From assembly GCF_014643175.1 (NCBI RefSeq), contig NZ_BMJH01000001.1, positions 1,089,925 to 1,153,924 on the forward strand: DNA of 64,000 nucleotides, given 5' to 3'. Position 1 is the stretch's first letter; the number at the start of each line of letters is the position of its first letter. A program made the translations under genes and the position numbers. The DNA comes from Hoyosella rhizosphaerae. Lineage in GTDB: Bacteria; Actinomycetota; Actinomycetes; Mycobacteriales; Mycobacteriaceae. This document shows positions 35,542-45,569 of the stretch, one piece after another. Below the pieces are notes generated by a model, which was not told the origin of the DNA, made no database searches, and saw only the letters and a program-made list of their open reading frames with translations.

Positions 35542-36606
35542 TTAGTTCAGCCGACCTACCCGCCACACAGCGCCGACTGCTGCTATGCCGCCGAGCAGGA
35601 TCAGAAGCATGGCCTCAGTGAGTTGGAAGCGCCAAAACTGGGAGTCCTCGTGGTAGCGGACTTCAAATCGGTCGGCGCCAAGCTCACGCAAACATTGCGC
35701 TTCTTCCGCTTCACGAATCCGCTGAATGGCATCCATTTCGTCGTAATACACATCGAGTCGCTCGTTAAATTCTGCTTCGCTCTCACCAGGAACGGGCTCC
35801 ACAGGACTCTGATAGCTTGTTGCAGGAACACAGGCATCCCGAGGAATGTTCATGTCGTCACCTTCAGCGTTGACGAATAAGCGCTCCAGCGTCCAATCGT
35901 TGTAAGTACGGGAGTAGGAAAAGTAGCCCACGCTTTGCCCTCCGCCAGATACCCCCTCCTCCACCGTCTGGACATCAACGCTGGGCGGTGCATAGTTCGG
36001 GCGCAACATAGTGGCGATGAGGACACCAGCGCCAAGCACAACGATCGCGGTTACCGAGATGGCCGCCAATGGGTGCCGAATTATGAGTGCGATCGTCGCA
36101 CCAACCAACAGCGCGCACAGTGTGGCCAATCCAGCTATGAGCGGTGTGTTAGCGAAATACTCGATGCTGAATCGTCCCGCCCATTCAAAACGTGTCGTGG
36201 ATCGTAACCAGATGACGAGTTGCCCGTAGATAGCCATGGCCAGTGCGATTGGCACGAACACAGTCACGACGATCGCGGTGTACCACTCGCGTCGTGCCAC
36301 TTCTTGGGTGAAAGCCAGTGTGTGCAATCCCTTGTCGAGATCGCGGGCTACCACACCCGCTCCGACGATCATGGCCAGCAGGACCGGTAGGAGAACCGAG
36401 CCGTGAGCTCCCAAATTGAGCACCCCGGTGGCGTTGCTCCAGACGCTCGGGGCTGCTCCTGTCCTATCTGTCCAGGTAAATTCATGGATGAGACGGGCAA
36501 TTCCCATCGCCGTGACAGCTACAGCCAGGGTAATGAACACGGTGAAGACCAGGGCGCGGTGGTGACGCCAGGTAGCCGCGTAAATGCGAGCACGATGTGA
36601 ATTCAT
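35542..36606 (-). CDS. ABC transporter permease B, with large extracytoplasmic loop
   Basis: 354 residues. A first helix (residues ~18-36) is followed by four central helices (~72-205), then a ~110-residue polar region and a last helix near the C-terminus. The polar region has two cysteines (DACVPATSY and QCLRELGAD) and ends in RYHEDSQFWRFQLTEAM before the last helix. The same signature occurs in the neighbouring permease, so the two are paralogues that probably form a heterodimer with the ATPase encoded upstream. It is the last gene of the GntR-ABC operon. Confidence 0.82.
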   Translation of the reverse strand: MNSHRARIYAATWRHHRALVFTVFITLAVAVTAMGIARLIHEFTWTDRTGAAPSVWSNATGVLNLGAHGSVLLPVLLAMIVGAGVVARDLDKGLHTLAFTQEVARREWYTAIVVTVFVPIALAMAIYGQLVIWLRSTTRFEWAGRFSIEYFANTPLIAGLATLCALLVGATIALIIRHPLAAISVTAIVVLGAGVLIATMLRPNYAPPSVDVQTVEEGVSGGGQSVGYFSYSRTYNDWTLERLFVNAEGDDMNIPRDACVPATSYQSPVEPVPGESEAEFNERLDVYYDEMDAIQRIREAEEAQCLRELGADRFEVRYHEDSQFWRFQLTEAMLLILLGGIAAVGAVWRVGRLN

Positions 36607-36642
36607 AAGTCTTGTCCTTATCCTTCAAAGTCTGGCTGCAGG

Positions 36643-37644
36643 TCAGAGGCGGGAAATGCGCAGTCGCGCGGGTATCAGCAACGCCAGTCCGGCTAGCAGG
36701 TAGAGCATCGATTCGCGGAACTGAACGGTCCAAAAATGTTCGTCTGGGTGGTAGTAGACGGTGACTTGGTGAGCCCCGTTTTCCTCCAGGCATGAGACGA
36801 GTTCATCGGAACTGGTGACGAATCTTTGCCTGTCCACCTCGATGCTTTGGCTTCCATAGCTGCGAGGGCATAGGACGGCCTGATCCCCGATGGGGTCGCC
36901 GTTGAAGTCTTCGATTGCGCGCCGAAACTCCCAGTCGCGGTATCGTGCAAACGACTCGGGGCTGTCATCGATGCCCGTCCCAGTCCAGAGGGTATGCAGT
37001 GCTTCGGCGCGAGTTTCCGGCGGCGTCAGCTCACTGCGGAAACCCCCAACGATCATTCCGCCTAATATCACCGCAACGAGCGCAGCTGGTACCGCATATG
37101 TGCTTTTTAGAAACAGGCCAAGCACGGCGCCTACCATCATGGATGCGAACATCATCGCCGCGGTCACTGGCCCCCACAACACATAAATGTCGTAGGAGAA
37201 GCGCCCTGGGACGCCCGCAAATTCTGGTGTTCGTGTCGTCGCGTACGCTGCGCCGAGCAGTCCCGCGGCAATGCTCAGAGGCAACACCACCACGAGGACT
37301 CGGCTGCTCATCCACGACCAACGTGAGGACGACTGGGTGAACGCCAAAATGTGTGTTTCAGTATCCCGTGGTCGCGCCGTCAACGTCGCTCCAACGAGGG
37401 CGCCGAACAGGAAAACCAAACCGGACAAGAGCGCTGAGGTTATTCCCATGTACGACCCGGCAATGCACGCAATTTCGGTGCATCGATCGACGTCGTACCT
37501 CGGCATTGGCGTCGGTCCCGGAGTGTCGGCGCTGTAACTTCGGAGGACTTGATTACTTGCCAGGGCGCCGACTGCGAGCGCCGCGAATGCCACGCCGGTG
37601 AGGACAACAAGTGTTCGATACTGCCGCCAAGTTGTTTTGATCAT
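36643..37644 (-). CDS. ABC transporter permease A, paralogue of permease B
   Basis: 333 residues. Hydrophobic helices lie at ~12-30, ~65-90, ~110-135 and ~155-205, and the C-terminal helix is SMLYLLAGLALLIPAR. The long extracytoplasmic part has VLCPRSYGSQ, LVSCLEENGAHQV and YYHPDEHFWTVQFRESM, closely echoing permease B (Cys, Cys, FW, Q, E). It overlaps the ATPase stop by 4 nt. Substrate unknown; a YtrA-type GntR regulator nearby points to cell-wall stress or export of a toxic compound. Confidence 0.82.
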   Translation of the reverse strand: MIKTTWRQYRTLVVLTGVAFAALAVGALASNQVLRSYSADTPGPTPMPRYDVDRCTEIACIAGSYMGITSALLSGLVFLFGALVGATLTARPRDTETHILAFTQSSSRWSWMSSRVLVVVLPLSIAAGLLGAAYATTRTPEFAGVPGRFSYDIYVLWGPVTAAMMFASMMVGAVLGLFLKSTYAVPAALVAVILGGMIVGGFRSELTPPETRAEALHTLWTGTGIDDSPESFARYRDWEFRRAIEDFNGDPIGDQAVLCPRSYGSQSIEVDRQRFVTSSDELVSCLEENGAHQVTVYYHPDEHFWTVQFRESMLYLLAGLALLIPARLRISRL

Positions 37645-38507
37645 CGTGGCACGTCCTCGGTGCGCAGGTAGCCAAGCACGACGTCATCAAGCGTCACAGG
37701 GGCCACAGCCCAATCACTAGTGGCGATGTGGGGTGCGGGACCTCGGAAGAGGTGGGTGCGCATGTGGGATGAGCCTCGTGTTTCGACCAAGGTCGCTGAA
37801 CCGACAACGGTGTGTGGATCACCTTGTCCTGTCAGCACGAAGTGGTCGTGGAGGACGTCCTCGATGGGACCTTGCAGATGCACTGACCCTGTGCCCAAGA
37901 GGATCATTTCGTCAGCGAGGTCACTGATTTCGCTGAGGACATGAGAGGACAGCAACACTGTTGTGCCTCGTTCGGCTACGTCCGCCATCAAAATCTGTGC
38001 GACGGTACGGCGTGCGAGCGGATCGAGATCGGCCATCGGCTCGTCAAGCATGAGGAATTGCGGCTTACGGCCTAGTACGAGGGCGATGGCGACGATCGTG
38101 CGTTGTCCCGGCGAGAGGTTTTTGATCTTGGTTCCGAGGGACAATTTGGTGCTAGTCGCGATCTCAGTGGCGTAGTCGTTGTCCCAGCTGGTGTTTGTTT
38201 CAGCTCCGAACTTGAGCATCTCGGCCACGGTGAAGGATCGGTAGAGCGGTTTATGCTGCGCCAAATAGGACACACCATGTGGAATGTTGCGCTGTGACGG
38301 TGTTTGACCGAGAACAGTGACAGATCCGCCGTCCGGCCGCGTGAGCCCTGCAGCGACGGACATGAGGGTGGATTTCCCCGCACCGTTGGCGCCGATCAGT
38401 CCGGTGATGGTGCCGACGTTGACGTGAGTTGTGCACCCGGTTAGGGCAGCATTTTTGCCAAATGTCTTGTCGACGTTGTTGAACGACAATGCGTGTTCTG
38501 TGGTCAT
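37641..38507 (-). CDS. ABC transporter ATP-binding protein
   Basis: 288 residues. Walker A GANGAGKST, Q-loop LAQHKPLY, signature LSPGQR (a variant of LSGGQ), Walker B FLMLDEPMADLDP and the H-loop SSHVLSEI are present. The ATG at 38507 (MTTEHALSF) follows AAGGAG; the frame is open upstream but in the overlapping GntR gene. The stop of the regulator and the ATG share one base (TGATG), so translation is coupled. It energises permeases A and B. Confidence 0.93.
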   Translation of the reverse strand: MTTEHALSFNNVDKTFGKNAALTGCTTHVNVGTITGLIGANGAGKSTLMSVAAGLTRPDGGSVTVLGQTPSQRNIPHGVSYLAQHKPLYRSFTVAEMLKFGAETNTSWDNDYATEIATSTKLSLGTKIKNLSPGQRTIVAIALVLGRKPQFLMLDEPMADLDPLARRTVAQILMADVAERGTTVLLSSHVLSEISDLADEMILLGTGSVHLQGPIEDVLHDHFVLTGQGDPHTVVGSATLVETRGSSHMRTHLFRGPAPHIATSDWAVAPVTLDDVVLGYLRTEDVPR

Positions 38508-38914
38508 CAGAAGTCTCCTTGGGCATTTGTGTTGTGCCGAAAGTAGGTGTCGAGTTCGTCGGCAACGAGTGCATCGAGGTCGTCTCGCTCGAGTCCGGCG
38601 TTGTGGCCTGAGCGAATCCACTGGTGCAGTTGTTCGCGGAGGCTGTCGGTTTCGGCCATTCCCGGTTTCGCCAGCGACGTGGTGACGAAGGTGCCGAGGC
38701 CCGCTCGCGGTTCAACGAGGCCTTCGGTTTCGAGTTCTCGGTAGGCCTTCAAGACGGTGTTGGGGTTGATCGCGAGTTCTGCGACAACCTCTTTTGCGGT
38801 GGGTAGTTTTTCTCCGACAGCGAGGTGGCCGAGCCGGAGTGCACGTTTGGTTTGGGTAACTAGTTGGACATAGGCGGGGATGCCCGATGCCTTGTCAATT
38901 CGGTACAGGATCAT
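38507..38914 (-). CDS. GntR-family transcriptional regulator, YtrA subfamily
   Basis: 135 residues. The N-terminal winged helix contains IPAYVQLVTQTKRAL, LPTAKEVVAELAINPNTVLK and YRELETEGLVEPRAGLGTFV, with only a short C-terminal helical region, as in the YtrA subfamily. These repressors normally regulate the ABC genes that follow them. It opens the leftward four-gene unit, and a palindrome lies just upstream of its start. A possible promoter is TTGACA (38974-38979) with TAAACA (38952-38957), spacing 16. Confidence 0.9.
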   Translation of the reverse strand: MILYRIDKASGIPAYVQLVTQTKRALRLGHLAVGEKLPTAKEVVAELAINPNTVLKAYRELETEGLVEPRAGLGTFVTTSLAKPGMAETDSLREQLHQWIRSGHNAGLERDDLDALVADELDTYFRHNTNAQGDF

Positions 38915-38931
38915 GTTCCTACCTTATTTAA

Positions 38932-38943
38932 CTAATGTATTAG
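38932..38943. promoter_or_regulatory. palindromic operator candidate of the GntR-ABC operon
   Basis: CTAATGTATTAG is a near-perfect 12-bp palindrome 18 bp upstream of the GntR start and just downstream of the suggested -10 box. The position suits autoregulation by roadblock. AT-rich palindromes are typical GntR targets. Confidence 0.55.
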
Positions 38944-39044
38944 CACTTTGATGTTTACACGACGCTCATGCGCTGTCAACTGGGAGTAACCGGGCTCACT
39001 AGCCCAGCTCTACAAGCAATGCTTAAAGGCCGCTAACGTCAGGC

Positions 39045-39956
39045 CTAGCGGCCAAAAATCCTTATAACAGCATCAGCGGGTGCCGAATCTGCACCATCGA
39101 CCCAATGAATCCTCGAATCACGGCGAAACCACGACCGCTGCCGCCGCACATACCGGCGCGTCCCCTGCTCCGTCAGTTCCTGCGCCCTCGCAACGTCATA
39201 TTCACCGTCGATCGAAGCAATGGTTTGCGCGTAGCCAATCGCCCGCGAAGCCGTCACTCCCTCACGTAACCCCTGACCCAATAGGGTTTTTACTTCGTCG
39301 ACAAGGCCGGACTGAAACATCACCTCGGTGCGCTTCGCAATGCGCGCATCCAACTCTTCGGTGTTGCGATCCACCCCCACAAGCAGTGCATCCCACCGGG
39401 GTTCGCCGATCTTCGGAGCCGACGCAGCAAACGGCTGCCCAGTTAATTCAATGACCTCAAGTGCCCGCACGGTTCGGCGAGGATCGGACGACAAAATTGT
39501 TTGTGCGGCTTCGGGATCAACACGGGCAAGTTCAGCGTGCAGCGCCTCCACGCCGATTTCCTGCAGCCGCGCCTCCCACTTGGCACGCACGGCAGGGTCG
39601 GTAGCGGGAAACTTCCAATCATCGACAAGAGCTTGGATGTATAACATCGATCCGCCGACGATAATCGGGGTGACACCCCGCGCGAGCAAGTTTTCAACGT
39701 CAGCGGTAGCTGCGGTTTTGTAGTTGGCGACGGTGGCAATCTCGGTCACGTCAAGAGTGTCGATCTGGTGGTGCGGGATACCCCGGCGCTCATCAACCGG
39801 AAGCTTCGCCGTCCCGATGTCCATCCCGCGATACTGCTGCATCGCATCGATGTTGATTACTTCGCCACCAAGCCGTTCCGCTAGGTCAAGACCTAGATCC
39901 GATTTACCGGATGCTGTTGGTCCTAGAACTACAACTGGCCGAATCACGGGGTCCAC
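39045..39956 (-). CDS. miaA: tRNA dimethylallyltransferase MiaA
   Basis: 303 residues. The P-loop [11 protein letters not shown], the [16 protein letters not shown] substrate region and the C-terminal [14 protein letters not shown] segment identify MiaA. It prenylates A37 of tRNAs reading UNN codons; miaB at 42.8-44.4 kb acts next on the same base. The GTG at 39956 overlaps the upstream LigB-like gene by 13 nt, so the two are co-translated. Confidence 0.97.
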   Translation of the reverse strand: MDPVIRPVVVLGPTASGKSDLGLDLAERLGGEVINIDAMQQYRGMDIGTAKLPVDERRGIPHHQIDTLDVTEIATVANYKTAATADVENLLARGVTPIIVGGSMLYIQALVDDWKFPATDPAVRAKWEARLQEIGVEALHAELARVDPEAAQTILSSDPRRTVRALEVIELTGQPFAASAPKIGEPRWDALLVGVDRNTEELDARIAKRTEVMFQSGLVDEVKTLLGQGLREGVTASRAIGYAQTIASIDGEYDVARAQELTEQGTRRYVRRQRSWFRRDSRIHWVDGADSAPADAVIRIFGR

Positions 39957-40651
39957 ACTCCCGTGTGGTAGCCAACACCGTACGGAGCAGAATCAAACCT
40001 GTGTTCTACAGTGGGCGACTCCCCCACCAACCCGGCGAGTAGATTCCACACCGGTCGCGCCGAAACGCCTAGTTCGGCGCACTCCTCCACGTCCAAACCT
40101 GCCAAAAAGGCACTGTCTCCAGCGTCCAACGCTGTCGCCAGATTCTTCTCAAACAGCGGAGCGCGATCATGAAAAGCACCAGGGGCCTTGTATGTCACCC
40201 GACAAGAACCATCAGCTATCAGCAACACCGCAATAGGTTCGGCACTTTTGTCGCACTGTTCCCGCAGGCGTCGACCCATTTCGACTGCGCCTTCTGGGCT
40301 AGTCCCAGCACTTATTAACTCCGGGTGAATTTCCACATGCGGTGCTGCACGGCTCCGCAACCAACCGGCAATCAACATTGCTAGCGGCCACTCTGGATCA
40401 ACCTCGCTGATGACATCCGGGCGCAAAGCGACGCGCACGTCACGCCCGTACGCAGCGAATGTTCCTGCCTTCACACCACTTGCCGGGTAGGTACCTTCAC
40501 CAACCAAGATCCATGAATCCGCGACAGCCGCCAGAGCTGACGCGACACCAATAGCGGCGGCACGAAGATCATCAGTCTCACGCGCCGCCGCCCCACACAG
40601 TTCAGGGACTAGCAGCGGCGGACTAGGGACAAAGCCAGCGGCAACAAACAC
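39944..40651 (-). CDS. class III extradiol dioxygenase (LigB)-like protein, Rv2728c-type
   Basis: 235 residues. It starts [19 protein letters not shown], as the actinobacterial LigB-like proteins next to miaA do, and has alanine-rich helices. The His/Glu metal ligands of true dioxygenases are not clearly conserved, so activity is doubtful. The overlap with miaA (13 nt) and conserved order (Rv2728c-Rv2727c) suggest a link to tRNA modification or simple co-expression. The GTG start has a weak ribosome binding site. Confidence 0.78.
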   Translation of the reverse strand: MFVAAGFVPSPPLLVPELCGAAARETDDLRAAAIGVASALAAVADSWILVGEGTYPASGVKAGTFAAYGRDVRVALRPDVISEVDPEWPLAMLIAGWLRSRAAPHVEIHPELISAGTSPEGAVEMGRRLREQCDKSAEPIAVLLIADGSCRVTYKAPGAFHDRAPLFEKNLATALDAGDSAFLAGLDVEECAELGVSARPVWNLLAGLVGESPTVEHRFDSAPYGVGYHTGVWTP

Positions 40652-40866
40652 AGATACACGCTACCGACGGACACTCGGCCGTGCGAAATCACTACCATCA
40701 CATACGGCTCGCCAAACCCCGTCTCACGCGAAGTGATGGCTTCCAACGCCGCAACACTGTTGAATGGAAGAGGCGCCAAAGATGACAGTTGGCACAAGTT
40801 CGCAGTTTCACCGCGCTAATGCCCGGTGGACACGGCAGCCGTGACGCGCGGCAGAGATGAGGAACC

Positions 40867-42159
40867 ATGACCGAGAGCACCCACCCCAAGCCAGGCGCAC
40901 CCGTCAACAGTGCAGGTCACGAACACGCAGCACCGAGCATTAAGGCCTTGCCTTCCCAGTTCGGCCGGATCGATGAAGATGGTTCAGTGTGGCTGATTAC
41001 CGCCGACGGAGAACGCCAAATTGGTTCATGGCACGCAGGTGACCGGGACGAAGGCCTTGCACACTTCGCGCGGAGATTTGATGACTTTGTCACCGAGGTT
41101 GAACTGCTTGAGGCGCGACTTGCCACCGGAGCTAGCGAACCCAAAAAGACGAAGAGCGCTGCTCAGCATCTGATCGAGGCGCTCCCCACCGCAACAGTTA
41201 TTGGTGACGTCGCTGCGGTGGAAAAGCGGCTGCACGCCATCATGTCCGGCGCAGATAAAGCTGCGGAAAAGGCGCAACACAAGCGCGAAGAACACCGGGC
41301 CAAACTGATTGAACGCAAAGAAGAACTATGCGTGGAGGCAGAAGATCTCGCCGCGAATGCAACCCAGTGGAAATCCGCTGGTGATCGCCTACGGGAAATG
41401 TTCGACGAATGGAAAGCGATCCGCGGTATAGACCGCAAGACTGACGACGCGTTGTGGAAACGATTCTCTAAGGCGCGTGACGCGTTTAACCGCCGCCGAG
41501 GCGCCCACTTTGCCGAACTTGATCGGGAACGAGTCTCCGCTAAGACACGTAAAGAAGAACTCGCTGACAAGGCCGAGAGTCTGGCGACGTCTACTGACTG
41601 GGGCGCTACTGCCGCGGCGTTCCGAGACCTGATGAAGGAATGGAAAGCTGCTGGTCGCGCGCCACGTGAGGCAGACGATGCCTTGTGGAAACGCTTTAAG
41701 TCTGCTCAGGACTCATTCTTTGCGGCACGCAATGCTGCGGCGTCGGAACGCGACGCCGAGTTCGAAGAGAACGCCACAGTCAAGGAAGATCTGCTCAAGG
41801 CTGCCGAGTCGTTGGACCCGTCCAAGGATCTCGATGCTGCCCGAGCGGGCCTGCGCACGCTCCAGGAAAAGTGGGAATCCGCTGGCCGTGTCCCACGCGA
41901 GCGCATGCACGACCTCGAGTCCCGGTTCAAAGCAATTGAGAGCCGCATTCGGGAGGCTGTGGATTCGCAGTGGCGCCGTTCAGACCCAGAGGCAGAAGCG
42001 CGCGCAGCCCAGTTCCGCGAGCGAGTACAACAGTTCGAGGAGCAGGCTGAGAAGGCTGAAGCTGCAGGACGGAAGAAAGACGCAGAGAAGGCCCGAGCTT
42101 CAGCTCAGCAGTGGCGTGAATGGGCCGATGCTGCGGAAAACGCAGTGAGCTCGCGCTGA
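40867..42159 (+). CDS. DUF349-repeat coiled-coil protein (Rv2731-type)
   Basis: 430 residues. After a ~75-residue N-terminal domain come highly charged helices. The repeat W-(K/E)-x-A/I-G-R/I-x-(P/D)-R-(E/K)-x-D-D-A-L-W-K-R-F appears at ~175-205, ~255-285 and in weaker form at ~330-355. DUF349 proteins are coiled-coil proteins of unknown function, found throughout actinobacteria beside miaA/miaB. The start ATG at 40867 follows GATGAGGAACC. It ends at a strong terminator. Confidence 0.88.
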   Translation: MTESTHPKPGAPVNSAGHEHAAPSIKALPSQFGRIDEDGSVWLITADGERQIGSWHAGDRDEGLAHFARRFDDFVTEVELLEARLATGASEPKKTKSAAQHLIEALPTATVIGDVAAVEKRLHAIMSGADKAAEKAQHKREEHRAKLIERKEELCVEAEDLAANATQWKSAGDRLREMFDEWKAIRGIDRKTDDALWKRFSKARDAFNRRRGAHFAELDRERVSAKTRKEELADKAESLATSTDWGATAAAFRDLMKEWKAAGRAPREADDALWKRFKSAQDSFFAARNAAASERDAEFEENATVKEDLLKAAESLDPSKDLDAARAGLRTLQEKWESAGRVPRERMHDLESRFKAIESRIREAVDSQWRRSDPEAEARAAQFRERVQQFEEQAEKAEAAGRKKDAEKARASAQQWREWADAAENAVSSR

Positions 42160-42194
42160 GCTAGACAAGCTCTGACATAGGCAAACGCTGAGAT

Positions 42195-42236
42195 ACGAAA
42201 CAGTGCCCCGGGGATTTCCCTGGGGCACTGTTTCGT
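42195..42236. terminator. 19-bp stem bidirectional terminator
   Basis: The left arm (42195-42213) and right arm (42218-42236) pair over 19 bp with one G-T wobble around an ATTT loop, between the convergent DUF349 and membrane-protein genes. ACGAAACAGTG ... CACTGTTTCGT provides A/T tracts on both sides, so it can act in both directions. A partial copy (GGGCACTGTTTCG) follows at 42238-42250. Confidence 0.88.
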
Positions 42237-42259
42237 AGGGCACTGTTTCGGTTAAGTCG

Positions 42260-42790
42260 TTATTGGACAGGCTTCGCAGTGGTTTCGGGGCTTCTCGTTA
42301 GCGCCACACCAAACCACGTGAGGAATAACGCAACCAAGCACACCAACCCCAGCACGAGACCGATTCCAGGACCGGACGTCACTGTCGCTTCAGCGATAGG
42401 GGGTGTTTGACGGGACCAGATCGCCAGCATTCCGAGCACGGACCCAACAAACGAACCACCCGCTGCAACGAGTGACGCAATCCACCGGCGCCGCACGAGT
42501 CCAAGGATCGAAAATCCAACACCGAAGACCATCGCAAACCACACGAACAGCTGCGACATGATCTTGATCGACTCTTCCTGGGCCGCCGCAGAATTTGTGA
42601 GCACCTGCCATCCGTTAACTGAACCGGTGTGAGGCAACGCAAACGTGCCGAGAAGAAGCAGCACAAATACTGCTGCGACGAGGGCGCGTATACCTGGATC
42701 AATTTCTCCTGCGAGCCGCCGACGCTCCGGGTCTACGTCCGAGCGGAACGACTCTGAGGGATCAGGAACACGTGGTGTTGATGTGGTCAT
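42260..42790 (-). CDS. membrane protein, Rv2732c-type
   Basis: 176 residues. Four hydrophobic segments are seen (~37-56, ~82-102, ~108-126 and ~140-162) after a charged N-terminus (DVDPERRRLAGEIDPGIRA). It is the conserved neighbour of miaB in actinobacteria (Rv2732c), of unknown function. The ATG at 42790 lies 2 bp after the miaB stop (TGATAATG), so translation is likely coupled. Confidence 0.82.
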   Translation of the reverse strand: MTTSTPRVPDPSESFRSDVDPERRRLAGEIDPGIRALVAAVFVLLLLGTFALPHTGSVNGWQVLTNSAAAQEESIKIMSQLFVWFAMVFGVGFSILGLVRRRWIASLVAAGGSFVGSVLGMLAIWSRQTPPIAEATVTSGPGIGLVLGLVCLVALFLTWFGVALTRSPETTAKPVQ

Positions 42791-42792
42791 TA

Positions 42793-44367
42793 TCAGCAGC
42801 ATCCTGTTGTCTGTGTTGGCTGTGGCACGGGTGGTGCACCGAGTCGCGGCATCCCCAAACCGACTCCGATTGGTGTCGTGTCGATAGGCCCGGTCTTGAG
42901 GGTGAGACCTTGAGCGACCGCGTCACCGGCAGCTGTTCGACGGTGCGACAAAACTTCACCATCAGCGACCAGGTGGTGCGGTGCCGCTGAGGTAATGACG
43001 GTCGTGACAATGTCGCCTGGGCGAATACTCTGATCAATGTCACCCACCGGGCGGAAGTGGACAAGTCGACCGTCCCGCGCGCGTCCGCTCATACGTTGAG
43101 TGGCTGCGTCTTTGCGGCCCTCGCCCTTGGCGACAAGAACTTCCGCCTCGGTACCGATGAGATTGCGATTTTCGTCGAGGCTGACCTGTTCCTGCAACTC
43201 GATGAGGCGTTCGTAGCGTTCCTGCACCACAGCCTTCGGAATTTGGTTCTCCATCTCCGCTGCTGGTGTGCCTGGCCGCTTGGAGTACTGGAACGTGTAG
43301 GCACTGGCGAAACGCGCTTTGCGCACGACGTCCAAGGTGTGCTCAAAGTCTTCGTCAGTTTCTCCTGGGAACCCCACGATGATGTCTGTGGTGATTGCTG
43401 CATGCGGCATCGCAGCACGCACACGGTCGATGATCCCGAGGAACCGTTCCTTGCGGTATGACCGCCTCATAGCCCGCAGAACCGAGTCTGAACCCGACTG
43501 CAACGGCATATGCAATTGTGGACACACATTGGGCGTTTCCGCCATCGCTGCGATCACGTCGTCGGTGAATTCTGCTGGATGCGGGGAAGTAAATCGCACC
43601 CGCTCAAGGCCCTCAATGTCACCGCATGCGCGAAGGAGGTCTGCAAAAGCGCCGCGATCACGTGCAATGGACGGATCCGCGAACGAACGTCCATACGAGT
43701 TGACGTTCTGCCCCAGCAATGTCACTTCGAGGACGCCCTCAGATACCAGTGCATTAACCTCGGCAAGGATGTCACCCGGACGGCGATCTACTTCCTTACC
43801 GCGAAGCGCAGGAACGATGCAGAATGTGCACGTGTTGTTGCAGCCAACAGAGATCGATACCCAACCTGAATACGCTGAATCACGTTTGGCTGGCAAAGCC
43901 GACGGAAATGCCTCCAGCGCCTCAATGATTTCGACCTGCGCCTCGGCGTTGTGCCGAGCACGCTCAAGTAATGCGGGCAGCGCACCGAGGTTGTGGGTAC
44001 CGAAAACCACATCAACCCAGGGCGCCTTCTTCACCACAACATCACGGTCTTTTTGGGCCAAACAGCCACCCACCGCAATCTGCATGTCAGGGTTGACGTC
44101 TTTCCACGGACGAAGACGCCCCAAGTTGCCATAAAGCTTGTTGTCGGCGTTTTCGCGCACAGCACACGTGTTAAACACCACTAGGTCCGGCGCATCCTCG
44201 TCCGGCGCCGCGACATACCCGGACTCTTCGAGCAGCCCTGACAGGCGCTCAGAATCGTGCACGTTCATCTGACACCCGTAGGTGCGAATCTGATAAGTAC
44301 GCGTCGGTGAGGCGGCACGCGAAGCACCGCCGTCAGCGACAGCAGCAACGGAAACGTCTAAGTCCAC
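42793..44367 (-). CDS. miaB: tRNA (ms2i6A37) methylthiotransferase MiaB
   Basis: 524 residues. The N-terminal [4Fe-4S] cysteines lie in YGCQMN, NTCAVR and GGCLAQ. The radical-SAM motif is [14 protein letters not shown] (C-x3-C-x2-C), and a C-terminal TRAM domain follows. It adds a methylthio group to i6A37, the step after MiaA. A tail ending TTGCC extends past the TRAM domain and resembles other actinobacterial MiaB. The GTG start is at 44365-44367. Confidence 0.97.
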   Translation of the reverse strand: MDLDVSVAAVADGGASRAASPTRTYQIRTYGCQMNVHDSERLSGLLEESGYVAAPDEDAPDLVVFNTCAVRENADNKLYGNLGRLRPWKDVNPDMQIAVGGCLAQKDRDVVVKKAPWVDVVFGTHNLGALPALLERARHNAEAQVEIIEALEAFPSALPAKRDSAYSGWVSISVGCNNTCTFCIVPALRGKEVDRRPGDILAEVNALVSEGVLEVTLLGQNVNSYGRSFADPSIARDRGAFADLLRACGDIEGLERVRFTSPHPAEFTDDVIAAMAETPNVCPQLHMPLQSGSDSVLRAMRRSYRKERFLGIIDRVRAAMPHAAITTDIIVGFPGETDEDFEHTLDVVRKARFASAYTFQYSKRPGTPAAEMENQIPKAVVQERYERLIELQEQVSLDENRNLIGTEAEVLVAKGEGRKDAATQRMSGRARDGRLVHFRPVGDIDQSIRPGDIVTTVITSAAPHHLVADGEVLSHRRTAAGDAVAQGLTLKTGPIDTTPIGVGLGMPRLGAPPVPQPTQTTGCC

Positions 44368-44567
44368 TGTTCCAGGGTACGGACGAGGTCAAACTAAACC
44401 CAATCCCACCGGCATCCCACGACTACCCCACCAACGCACCTTTTTGGTGTGTGTCATTGGGTTGTTACCTGAATTTGTCCGTACTGCACCAAATTTTGTT
44501 GAACACTAGACCTGGAATGCCCAGTGCTTCTTTGAAGCCACACGCAACGAGAGGGTGCAATCTCCCT

Positions 44568-45569
44568 ATGACCACCACACACTTTGGGCGCACGATAGGT
44601 GCCCGCAGTCGGGTTGCTGCGGCCACCATTGCAGTCGCTTCACTGGCTCTCGCTGGTTGCTCAGTCGGCGACGGAAACGACCTCACGCTCGCAACCGGCT
44701 CCACCGGCGGAACTTACTTCCCGCTCGGCGGCGAAATCGCCAGCGTGTGGAGCAACAACATTGATGACATCAGCGTCACCGCCACCGTTGGTGGTGCCTC
44801 CGTAGAAAACCTTCGCGCACTCGACCAGGGCGAAGTGCAGCTCATCATGTCCGTCAATGCCACCGCCGCCGATGCAGTGACGAGCTCCGGAGACTTCGCT
44901 GACAACCCATTGGCAGACCCCGCAGACATACGGGCGCTGGGCAACATCTACCCCGAGATTTTGCAGATTGTCACCACTCGCGACTCAGGTATCTCCTCCA
45001 TTGAGGACTTGCGCGGGAAACGCGTTGAAATGGGGCCCCTTGGCAGCGCGACGAGCGCACTCGCCGCGCAAGTTCTCGAGGCCTACGGAATTAACCCCGC
45101 CACAGATCTCGATGCCACCCTCGACAGCGGTTTTGGCGACGCGGCGACAAACCTCGGTGACGGGGTGGTCGATGCCGCATTTGGCATTCTCGCAGCGCCC
45201 ACAGGCAGCATCGAACAACTCGCCACCACCAACGATGTGGTCTTGCTCGACATCCAAGGCGCGGCCCTTGATCGCCTACTTGCGGAAAACCCACTACTGT
45301 CGCCACATCAGATCCCGGGCGGAACATACCGTGGCGTTGACAACACCAACCGCACTGTCACAGCGTGGGCAACTCTCTACGCCAAGGCTGATCTCGACGA
45401 CGAACTGGCATACGAGCTTGTACGAGTGATGTACGAAAACGCACGGAGTGTTCAGCACTCGGCAGCGCGCGACATGCTCCTCAACACCGCAGTAGACGGC
45501 CTCGGACCAGTCGAAGTCCACCCAGGTGCAGTTCGCTTCTACGAAGAACAGGGCATTAGCGTTCGGTGA
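44568..45569 (+). CDS. TAXI-family TRAP transporter solute receptor (lipoprotein)
   Basis: 333 residues. The signal peptide ends in lipobox LALAGC (Cys31), so the receptor is membrane-tethered. The TAXI signature GSTGGTYFPLGGEIASVW follows. TAXI receptors bind small anionic solutes, glutamate among the known cases. The ATG at 44568 follows GAGAGGG; the frame is open upstream without a matching signal. Together with the DUF1850 gene (overlap 4 nt) and the fused permease it forms a complete TRAP system. Confidence 0.92.
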   Translation: MTTTHFGRTIGARSRVAAATIAVASLALAGCSVGDGNDLTLATGSTGGTYFPLGGEIASVWSNNIDDISVTATVGGASVENLRALDQGEVQLIMSVNATAADAVTSSGDFADNPLADPADIRALGNIYPEILQIVTTRDSGISSIEDLRGKRVEMGPLGSATSALAAQVLEAYGINPATDLDATLDSGFGDAATNLGDGVVDAAFGILAAPTGSIEQLATTNDVVLLDIQGAALDRLLAENPLLSPHQIPGGTYRGVDNTNRTVTAWATLYAKADLDDELAYELVRVMYENARSVQHSAARDMLLNTAVDGLGPVEVHPGAVRFYEEQGISVR

